Position numbers and translations under genes: made by a program
DNA from: Blastobasis lacticolella
Taxonomy: Eukaryota; Arthropoda; Insecta; Lepidoptera; Blastobasidae
Assembly: GCA_905147135.1 (NCBI GenBank)
Contig: LR990059.1
Coordinates: forward strand, 10,439,001 to 10,503,000
Direction: 5' to 3'
DNA length: 64,000 nucleotides
Part shown: in pieces, positions 55,561-64,000 of the stretch
Numbering within the stretch: position 1 is the first letter of the stretch
Layout of the letters: each line of letters begins with the position of its first letter
Notes under the pieces: generated by a model
Told to the model about the DNA's origin: nothing
Database searches by the model: none
What the model saw: the letters and a program-made list of their open reading frames with translations, nothing else

Positions 55561-56280
55561 GAGAACACAAACAAAAAGTTTGATGTAGTTAACCAATAAC
55601 TTTACTTAAAATAACAAATGATAAACAAACACAACAAATAATTACTGTGTACCTTTTTTAGAATATTAATACACGACACTAAAAGACGCTGGTTATAGAA
55701 AATAACCGATTAAGGATTATAATCGCGAAATCCTAAAAGTCGGTTATCTGAATACCACCACACTTCACAAACACTACTTAACTGACTGGCGGCAAAACGC
55801 AGAATGAAAATGGAACTGTCTGTGGAACAACAAAACTACGAAACGAAGTCAAATTACACGCCCGCCGCCGGCCGCCACCAATCAAGAAAGTTGTTGGCGA
55901 GTGACAAGAAAATGAACTAATTTTGACACATACAGACTGACGAGGTTGGCGTGAAAGGGAACTAATATTACGTCATATTGAAAACGTTCATTTCCAATAT
56001 GGGGGGCACGTTTACCAAGACACTAGCGCCTTCCCTCACGATCCGTGTCCTACTATATATTTGGCAACACAAGGCGCCATCAAGAACGCCAACAAACTGT
56101 AGATAGATAGAAGCGAGCGTAGAAAGAATCGTTCGCTTCGTACGGTGTCCGGTCGATAAGGTGCGGTCTGCTAAAAAAACCATGCATGGAATGGAATGCA
56201 ACGGGCGCTGCGTGTCTAGCAAGTTTTAGGCACCTAGCTAAGTACCTAACCAATAGTAGTAGGTATATAAGTAGGCAAGT
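55561..56280. other. Upstream region of CBS
   Basis: Probably contains the CBS promoter and a non-coding first exon (acceptor near 55558-55560 on minus). A short GC-rich patch (CGCCCGCCGCCGGCCGCC at 55860-55877) could be part of it. No ORF of coding quality. Confidence 0.4.
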
Positions 56281-56284
56281 CCTC

Positions 56285-56770
56285 ATCATATTATCAGCCT
56301 CAATACTGCTGGGAATAAGCCTTCTCCAGAGATCTCCACAAAGGCCTGCCACAAGGGCTGTCCCTTCCGCATCTAACTTGAACCTGCGATGTTTACCAAG
56401 TCGTCGGCCCACCTTGTGGGGGACCTACCCACTTCCGGTACGTGGCCGCCACTCGAGAACTTTACTTCACTCATCGGCCAACTGTTCTACAAGCTATGTG
56501 CCCTGCCTACTGCTACTAACCCTGGCAATCTTTCGAGCTTTGTCGGTTACCTTGGTTTGCTTGCAGATCTCCTCGTTTCTGCAATGAAACAATGGGTGAC
56601 TTTGAGGGACAGTGAACTTTCTTATAAGGGCGTTAGCGGTCACATCCCAAATTCGTCGTCGTTTGTGGTAACTTGGTCTGAAGGAGAGTTTTCGCACCCC
56701 TTGTTCCGCCGTTACTGGAATCATAGAGTACTATGAAAACAGTCTGGAATGGCAAGGCGCCGGGGACTTT
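56285..56770 (-). mobile_element. RTE-like LINE fragment, decayed
   Basis: The minus strand encodes pieces in shifting frames: ALIRKFTVPQSHPLF, KVLEWRPRTGSG, VGRRLGKHRRFKLDAEG and LCGDLWRRLIPS. The order 'VLEWRPRTG...GRPPTRW' is the C-terminal signature of lepidopteran RTE-like LINEs. In-frame stops and shifts make it inactive. Plus-strand ORFs over this interval are antisense shadows. Confidence 0.65.
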
Positions 56771-56959
56771 GGGGTCTGGAGGCCATGGCCTGTGTGTACT
56801 TCTCATAGTGAGGTGCAAAAATCCGTGATCCCTCTACGATTCTCAACATGCTAGTCGTTGGCTGCGTGCGTGCAGTGCGATCTCCAGAAACAATGATTTT
56901 GTGTTGACTTTGCAAACACTTTGCAGCAAGTTAGAGTAAGTAATTCCTATTGACTTAGA

Positions 56960-58180
56960 GCTCAGATTACTGTATATTGCCTAGGTGCCTATATTGAGTT
57001 ACTGTACAACGTCGACTTACGACGACTCATGTACAACGACGGGCTGCAAACCACTATGCATCGCGAAATATGACAACCCCTTACTTTGTTCGTCCATGAG
57101 ATCGGCCAAAATTGAGTAAATTGTCCAAAAAACTTAAAGAGGCAAAACTGACGACAAATGAAAAGGGGTATTTTTAAACCCCTATAAAAACAAGAGAAAA
57201 TATTTTTATTCAATTTTAGGAAGTTACTGGCATCTAAACATATTCTACTTTCAAAATCAAGGTTTAACATTTATATGTTGTGTATAATTAAAAATATTTG
57301 AGCAAATCTTTAACAGAGAAAAAATGCCAATTTCGTAGGTAAGTACCCAATTTGATATATTTCTATCCAGATCTGAAGATTCAGGGATACGCAGTCGCAG
57401 ATCCCTGGATCGTCCAGTGTGGACCCAGCTAATGACGTAGATACCTTGTGTCCATAAATCCATCACTGCGTCCAAAATTTCAAGCTTCTACTTATATCCG
57501 TCAGTTTCACTTGGACGTTGTTAGAAGTTAGTGAATATTACATATTTAATTATTTGTTTAGTAGAATATTTGTACTCAGGTTCAAGTAAATCGATTGAAG
57601 GTATAAAAAGTTATACAAATTTTTGTCCCCTGTTATTCCTCAGAGGATGAATATCTAAAAATTCTTATTTAATAGGTACTCATTTATTTAAGAAGCCTCC
57701 ATTCAAAATTTCAAGTGCCTATATGTAACGGTTTCGTTTGTGCATTGTTAGCAGTTAGTCAATATTACAAAATTTCATCCCCTGTGGAAAACATTTACGG
57801 GATAGGGTTCAAAGACGTTACTATGTTTCGGATCGGTTTTTATAGTTTAGTAGCTTGAAGTCCAGTGCACTATCTAAGCTATGTTTCATCTAATACGGGT
57901 ATGTACCACTAGAGATACAGCTTGACCTCCCCGTAGTACTAGCATTCGTACAATACGGAATAAACTGTCATTAAACGTTTTTCCACGTGGACGCAATCGC
58001 GGACAAAAGCTAGTTGAAGAATAAAATAGCCAGTATAATAATACAAACATCCACATAGCAATACCGCACGCATGTGCAGTTTGCATGTGCTGCGATATGG
58101 AATGGATGACATACGCTTTCTATCAGGCGTTTTATAAAAATAATGTCCTAGGAGGGCTTGAATGGTGCTTGGTTAGTCCG
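56960..58180. other. Intergenic stretch with old repeat traces
   Basis: No gene. ACGCAATCGCGGACAAAAGC near 57.99 kb is a family D end. Confidence 0.45.
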
Positions 58181-58189
58181 TTTATTCCT

Positions 58190-60226
58190 CACCCGAGCAA
58201 ACCTTATACCCTATCCTTGACGGGAGGCATGCTTCTCTTCGGGGGATCCGTCGAATTGTGCTGAAGCCGTTACCGCGGTTATGCGGCAGGGTATGGAGTA
58301 CGTTATTCCGTATTCTGACATAGCGATGAACGGCAGGTCTCGTCCATGGTTTAGTGCTGAGTGCAGTCCTACTGAAGTGCTGAAGCAGGCGGCATACTCT
58401 GCCTGGACTGAGGCTCGAGCGTATATGTCTCAGGATACTCGCAAACTGAAGAGAGCCTTTAACCTCGCCGCCAAGTCTTGTCAAAAGGACGCTACGCAGG
58501 GCTCGATTCGATCACATAAGCCGGAACCGGCGCCAAACTGGGCCTCTTACTCTCCTGGGAGTAAGGCGTTTTGGTCTTTGGCAAAAGCCAAAGTCGTGTC
58601 GAAGTGTCGAATCAAATTTCAGTCAGTCTTCGTTGCCACTGTTGCTGAAGCCAGACGGAACATTGGCCCATGCTGCTGAAGTGAAAGCGAATTTGCTTGC
58701 TTCTCTTTTCGCGGCGAATTCGCGTTTGGATACTGCAGTAAAAACACCACCTATCTCACCCCGTGCTGACTGCGCTATGGCAGAGGTGCGAATACATCAG
58801 AAAGAGATATTGAAAATCCTGCGGAGTCTGGACGTGAACAAGGCTAGTGGACCTGATGGTATACCGGCAATAGTCCTGCGTAGATGTGCCCCCTTCTGTT
58901 CTCACGCACCTGTATCGCCTTTCACTTAAGACTGGTATTGTACCTAACTCGTGGAAGCTTGCCAATGTGCAGCCTGTGCCCAAAAAAGGCAGCCGTGCCG
59001 ACCCTTCCATACTCTGTAAGATTATATGGGAAGTGTACTGAACAACAAACTCCTTGCGCATCTTGAAGGTAACGATCTCTTCAGCGATCACCAGTACGGA
59101 TTCCACCGTCGTCGGTCTACTGAGGACCTTCTGGTGTATGCCACACAATTATGGAGTGAGGCCATTGAGAGACATGGCGAGGCCCTTGCTGTGCCTCTTG
59201 ATATCTCTAAGGCCTTTGACAGGGTTTGGCATGCATGCCTTCTAAGTAAGCTTCCTTCATTTGGTTTTACTGTTAACGTTTGCACCTGGATATCAGATTT
59301 TTTGAGTGAACGTTCAATCCGTGTAGTTATTGATGGCTACTCGTCTAATCTCCAGGCTATAGACGCGGGAGTTCCTCAGGGATCTGTACTGTTCGCGACT
59401 TTAGTTCCTCAGGGATCTGTACGGTCTATACTTTTTTAGACCTAAGACAGCACAGTAACGGATAGATGCAATAGCCTACAGGGACGATATTGAGTCTTGT
59501 CGAGAGGCCATGGTTGATCGTTTGGACAAAGCTCTCAAGGCAGTATCTGATTGGGGCGAAGCCAATCGGGTGGCGTTCAACGCAACCAAAACTCAGGCGT
59601 GTTTGTTTTCCGCCAAAAGGAGTCCATTCCATCTAACTTCAACTATTCGGGATGTTCCTGTGAAAATTACCGACAATCTACAGCTTCTTGGTGTTGAGCT
59701 ATCTTCAAATCTCAACTTCGGTCAGTACATCGAATCCAAAGCAAAGACTGCAGCAAAAAAAACTTGGTATCCTCTCGAAGGTTAGGCGGTACTTCAATTC
59801 AAAGCAGTTGCTTCAGTTAAATCAAGCACGAGTGCGATCCTGCATGGAGTACTGCTGCCACTTTTGGGGTGGATCAGCCAAATATCAACTGGCGGCTTTG
59901 GATTCGGAGAAAAAACGTGCAAAGAAGATATGTTACCCGCGGTTGATTGAACCTCATTTCACCGGCGCCTTTCCGCCATCGGGAGACACGATCCGGACGA
60001 GCGCTTCATCCTTATGTCGTGGATCTTCCAGCACGAACCGCATTGACTTGACCATTATAATGCGTACGACTAAAGAATGGAACGCATTGCTTGCGAGTGT
60101 GTTCCCTGGTCAATATAATCTGGATGCCTTCCAGGCTAGAGTGAATAGGCTGTTCCAAGACGGGCATGCTTCAGCAGGCAGATGAGATGGCGGTCAAATA
60201 CCTGACTTGTCTAATAGATTAAAAAA
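58190..60226 (+). mobile_element. CR1/Jockey-group LINE, 5'-truncated and broken
   Basis: Plus-strand pieces in order: end of the endonuclease-RT linker (AMNGRSRPWFSAECSPTEVL, 58327), RT motifs (LRSLDVNKASGPDGIPAIVL, 58819; YGFHRRRSTEDLLVYATQLW, 59095; VPLDISKAFDRVWHACLL, 59190; AGVPQGSV, 59364), the thumb (ALKAVSDWGEANRVAFNATK, 59528) and the C-terminus (MRTTKEWNALLASVFPGQYN, 60060), then a stop at 60183 and an A-tail at 60221-60232. At least three frameshifts, a deletion removing the catalytic YxDD segment near 59.45 kb, and another near 59.95 kb show that it cannot be active. Confidence 0.9.
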
Positions 60227-60234
60227 AAAAAACA

Positions 60235-61200
60235 GTACCGATCGGCGTTTTTTTCTTCTCGATGATCTCGAAATCGATGGAATTGAGTGCTTTGTGTTGT
60301 GAACGTACCAAATTAGAGATGTTTGTTAACACACCTCGAATTCGATAATGACTCTCCCAATTACTAGGTATTCAGAATTAACTCAAAATGCTGCTGAAAT
60401 CTCTATCGCAGCCCAAAATATTCTTAACGATCTCCGACAATCCTTTATTTGTCAAAGATTACAGTGACATTTTTAATACAGATTTGTGGTTTCTAGGTAA
60501 TATGGAAGAATTGTGGCAACAGTTTTGATCAATCGATTCCGATTCATCAACACCTGTCAATAGTCACATACACTCTCTGACCGAGTGCCACGTTGCTGTA
60601 AAATTGCGATTATTCGCGGGTTTGTGTTTAAAAGCCTACTAAAAGCGACAAATTCTGATTAAATTGTACGTTTGAAATGTAAAATGATTCGGAACTGCAT
60701 GGCACACAACAACAAACTTACAATTCTATGTGAGGGTAGGACTCTAGCAGCACATCACCGCAGCTGTCAGCTCTCCACAGCAGTATTCTCGTGACCACTG
60801 TGGATGTAACCTACCTGTCTAATATAAATGCGTAAAGAACGCGAGTTTAGTTTGAAACATTATAAAATAGTCTAATGGCGGACTTGAGCGTCCTCTACAT
60901 TAGTGAAGTGTTATATTGTCTTAATCTCCACGATTGGCAGCGCGAGTTGGAGTCTGAGATAGCTATTTAAAAAACATAAACCCGTATGAATAAAACTTCA
61001 CTGAAATGTGGTACCTACTTGTGAACTTGTATTCATGCAAATAAATTATTAAGTACCTAATCACAAACTAAAAATCGCTATCCTCCATAGAATGCGCTCC
61101 AAATATCAACTGGCTGCTACGGCTTCTCCACTGAGTGGCTTTTGTGGAGAAGTGTTCTAGTGAAGAGGTTTTTTCGTGATAGACACTGAGCAGGCAAAGC
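60235..61200. other. Intergenic stretch, nothing coding
   Basis: AT-rich. A short family B-like fragment (TTAATCTCCACGATTGGCAG) occurs near 60.93 kb. Confidence 0.45.
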
Positions 61201-61205
61201 AGAAC

Positions 61206-61450
61206 ATCGGCAACCGGCTAAGAGTTTTTTTTCTTTATGCGCCCAACGCAAAGGAAATGGACACCCTCCGGTAGCGGTTGATAGGGAGGAGGAGAACTCT
61301 CAAGAGTACCAGCCGGCCGGCCGGACTGGTTATGCACGACTCCCCAAAAAGAGACCTAGGCGCATACGTGCTAAACACCCCCTGGGAGCACCTGTAGCCG
61401 GGTATGCTTTATAGGTTTCATCGGATGCGACACTCCGTAGGGACGGGGTG
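61206..61450 (-). mobile_element. Jockey-like LINE 3' UTR, second copy
   Basis: Matches the 3' UTR at 29.18-29.40 kb almost word for word (AACGCAAAGGAAATG, ACCAGCCGGCCGGCCGGACT, CATACGTGCTAAACACCCCC). The T-run at 61207-61214 is the A-tail on minus. Only the non-coding end was retroposed. Confidence 0.85.
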
Positions 61451-61454
61451 CGCA

Positions 61455-61650
61455 CGGGCTTAGGGTTGCGACTTGCGCTTCGGTTGAATGCGAAGGAATT
61501 GTACGATCTATTTCCTTTCCGCCTTCGTGGCTCAAGAAGTCAAGACACAGCGAAAGGATGTTCCACTCTTATTGTAGAATTAGGTATATCTACCAGCATT
61601 GGCTCTATGTTTCTAATGCGCACGGCTAAGGAATGGAATGGTGGACGCGT
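61455..61650 (+). mobile_element. CR1/Jockey-like LINE C-terminal fragment
   Basis: Reads LNAKELYDLFPFRLRGSRSQ and FLMRTAKEWNGG, corresponding to the segment just before and including the MRTTKEWN block of the 58.2-kb element, which that copy partly lacks. Lies against the opposite-strand LINE tail. Confidence 0.6.
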
Positions 61651-62286
61651 TCAATTTTTAGTTTTAATCGATTAATTAAATGAAACGGCACTTACTAACA
61701 TATATTTTTTTAATAATAACAAGTTCCATAATATAATTATAATTACTAGGTAGGTAGATTATGTAGCTACTTATTACAACTTAGAACATTTATTTCCATA
61801 TTAATACCACTTATTGCCTACAAATACGGTTGGTCAAAAAAATATAAGGCTCCACGGGGCTGTATGCAAAACTACGCGCTTTGACACCTCTGTGTAGCCT
61901 TATGTTTGTTTGACTTTAAATATACCTAAGAAGGTAGACTTTCAATTTCACTACTTTTACTTCCATTTCCACACAAGTAAGGGATAATCATCGAAAAGTT
62001 TATCGATAAATTAATATTAGGTACCTACTTAGGAAAATGGTCTAGTCACAACGAAACATTAAAAATACGTTGAACATTTTCTTAATATTCAATATTTACA
62101 ATTCATTTCGTAAGCTTGTCTAAATCCGTTTCTAAAAAAAAGAAACCGTATAAGCTGTGACATTACGTCCACTGATTAGTCTTTCCCACCCCGCCGGCGC
62201 ACGCGCTGCAGGCATGGCTCTGTGAGATGAGATCAAATCAAGTCTTTGAGTCTGTTTCACTGTTTCACATTTCACACATAACTTCT
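61651..62286. other. 3' flank of the carboxylesterase gene
   Basis: AT-rich, no coding signal; should include the esterase 3' UTR on minus. Confidence 0.4.
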
Positions 62287-62482
62287 TCAAGATTTTGTAG
62301 TAGGCGCGTAATTCTCGTAGAGCCAGTCCCAGAATTTGACACGGGTGGGTTCTGGGCCGTCGCGCATCGCGAATTTGCCCGTGATGTCGAGGTAGCGAAC
62401 TCGCCGCGTGTCGTTCACGGGCAGCCACCGCAGCTCTGCGCCCGCGTCGGCTTCGCCAGCTTCCGAGGCGGGTGTCGGGTTC
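62287..62482 (-). CDS. Carboxyl/cholinesterase, last coding exon (partial gene)
   Basis: On the minus strand an acceptor (atccccag, exon from 62482) opens a frame ending at TGA 62287-62289. It encodes about 65 residues: ELRWLPVNDTRRVRYLDITG, then KFAMRDGPEPTRVKFWDWLY and ENYAPTTKS. The order W-x-P-V/N...RYLDI...RVKFWDxLYxxY is the C-terminal signature of the alpha/beta-hydrolase carboxylesterase family, which hydrolyses esters, pheromones and xenobiotics. The catalytic Ser, Glu and His lie in upstream exons to the right, and I find none of them before the window end, so subfamily and activity cannot be judged. Higher GC than its flanks supports coding. Confidence 0.8.
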
Positions 62483-64000
62483 CTGGGGATAGCAAGAATT
62501 GGTTACGGTTATATCTTTCATTATATCTAATATCCTTTCTCCTTCCTCTCCTTCATTATAACTATCAGTAGTTTGAGACAGAGACAGCAGCGGAATTATA
62601 TGTATGCGGTCTCTATGCAAACAACTGCCTAGAAAAACCCCAGATATGTATTGCGCGACTTGTGCAGGATGGAACCTTGACGAAATAATCGAAATGACAG
62701 CTATCGGACGAAATCATAAAGTTATACACTACCCATTTAACTTCCACAGCGTCACGCGTTTATATAGATAACAAATAAAATTCGATATTTCTGGGAAGGG
62801 TATGGGACACATATTACAAAAACATAAAGAAAAAAATATTCCTAAGCTTTGGTTAATTATACCAACCACTATGACTATCGAGGAAACAATAGGTAATCGT
62901 AATAAATAATATTTAACTGTTATTTTTGTAATCAACCAAAAGATATGCACGAGACCAGTAATTTAAAATGGTTGTTATTATAGCGACTATGTCAAACAAG
63001 ATGCACAGTAACATTTAGGGTAACTAAAAAATTACTTACAGGGCTGTTTTTTTTTGAACTAATTCCTAAATAAGTAGGTGGTTAGAAACGCTAACCACCT
63101 AGACGCAAAGAGCCAACTTGGATGGAAGGGGGTTACGGGGCCCCACCACCATCTCAGGGGCCCAAGCCAATCTCACCTGTAGGCTGATTACTTAACTTTG
63201 TTGCTAACAGTTCTCTGAATACAGTGATTGAAATTGTTTCTTTTCTGTTACGTATCATTGATTACATGGGTTCAGTTGCTAACAAAGTTCCGTTGCAATA
63301 AACGGAAACTATTAAATCGAACAGACGTAATCGTAAAAATAATAATTTCAATAATTGAAATCAAAGAATTGTTAGCAACAGAGTTACGTAATTAGCCCAC
63401 TGCTCGTAAGCACCCCGTAAAGCCCCCTGCTGACAAATGGCGAGGCTCTGGCGAATCGGCTTTCTCGTAGTCCCAGGGTATGTCACCGCAGGCTTACTTT
63501 TTGAGAATGTAAAGCACTTTCCTAGAAGAGCGGACCCTGGCTGGCAGTCTCACCGCTAGCCCTTGAGCAGGGATTCCGGTCCACTTTCATTCCTTCGAAA
63601 GTGGACCGGTAGAAGCCGGAATAGAAACCACTAGGATGATGACGTTTACTAAAAGACTGAAAAAAAATCCGGCGCATGCACGTGGTACCTCTGATAAGAG
63701 AAAGAATTGCTTTCTCAACACGTGGCACCGTTAATACTAAATTAGGTACTACCATTAACAATGCTGTGTCAATCCTAAATGGTAATCATCAGTTTTAAAT
63801 GCCGGAAACGGTATAATAGATCATGTTAAATTTTTTCGATAACTAATTAGGATTACTGTGCCTAGTGTTAATTGAATGTGATTACAGTTAATGAGGTATT
63901 GTTTGGTTGATATGTAGGTATGTACCTGTTTAATTAGAATTGATGTTATGACTTTAAAAAAATAATAACGATTTATTTCGCCTGCTGTTTTAGTAGGTAA
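62483..64000. other. Intron of the esterase gene or intergenic, no exon recognised
   Basis: AT-rich with a palindromic hairpin at 63.58 kb. The minus ORF at 63522-63761 has no esterase-like motif. Confidence 0.4.
63576..63609. repeat. Perfect 13-bp hairpin
   Basis: CCGGTCCACTTTC (63576-63588), an 8-base loop, then GAAAGTGGACCGG (63597-63609). GC-rich against its surroundings. Confidence 0.9.

Noticed and set aside
56186..56736. Plus-strand ORFs of 133 and 115 residues
   Set aside because: Antisense to a decayed RTE-like LINE on the minus strand.
63522..63761. 79-residue minus ORF as the esterase penultimate exon
   Set aside because: No esterase motif, no splice sites in the right phase, and it contains the palindromic hairpin.

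Overview
This is nuclear genomic DNA from an insect, almost certainly a ditrysian lepidopteran (moth or butterfly). The evidence is short GT-AG exons in long AT-rich introns, insect-type orthologues, and dense interspersed repeats of lepidopteran type: a tRNA-derived SINE, CR1/Jockey-like and RTE-like LINE tails, and fold-back MITEs. There is no sign of prokaryotic or organellar sequence. The species cannot be named from the sequence alone. All exon boundaries were derived by hand from splice signals and reading-frame continuity.

Layout. (1) 1-2347, minus: a very large exon of a RAPGEF2/PDZ-GEF orthologue that runs off the left edge. A probable non-coding first exon lies near 2768. (2) 4101-21227, plus: a complete eight-exon gene for the PP2A B56 regulatory subunit (widerborst type, 462 aa). 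It is head-to-head with RAPGEF2 across a gap of about 1.3 kb. A decayed copy of part of its exon 5 lies in intron 5. (3) 23731-28890, plus: a rapidly evolving RIIa-domain plus IQ-motif gene (Sp17/CABYR-like sperm-type protein, about 1457 aa) with a huge acidic exon made of internal repeats. Its last exon looks frame-disrupted. (4) 29.0-32.5 kb: nested transposon remnants. (5) 32709-33551, plus: single-exon PQBP1 (280 aa). (6) 34496-55537, minus: a complete ten-exon cystathionine beta-synthase gene (507 aa), tail-to-tail with PQBP1; its introns hold most of the SINE, MITE and microsatellite content. (7) 55.6-61.7 kb: gene-poor and TE-rich, with RTE-like debris on minus and a broken CR1/Jockey-like LINE on plus (about 58.2-60.2 kb). 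(8) 62287-62482, minus: the last coding exon of a carboxylesterase whose body lies beyond the right edge.

The host genes do not form a functional cluster. They are Rap signalling (RAPGEF2), phosphatase targeting (B56), a probable PKA-anchoring/calmodulin-binding sperm protein, a spliceosome-linked WW protein (PQBP1), trans-sulfuration (CBS) and an esterase. I found no convincing new multi-gene system. The best leads are the relic exon in the B56 gene, the RIIa/IQ gene with its repeat architecture and apparent 3' frame breaks, the cysteine-free N-terminus of CBS, the Cys/His patch in PQBP1, and several near-perfect inverted repeats.
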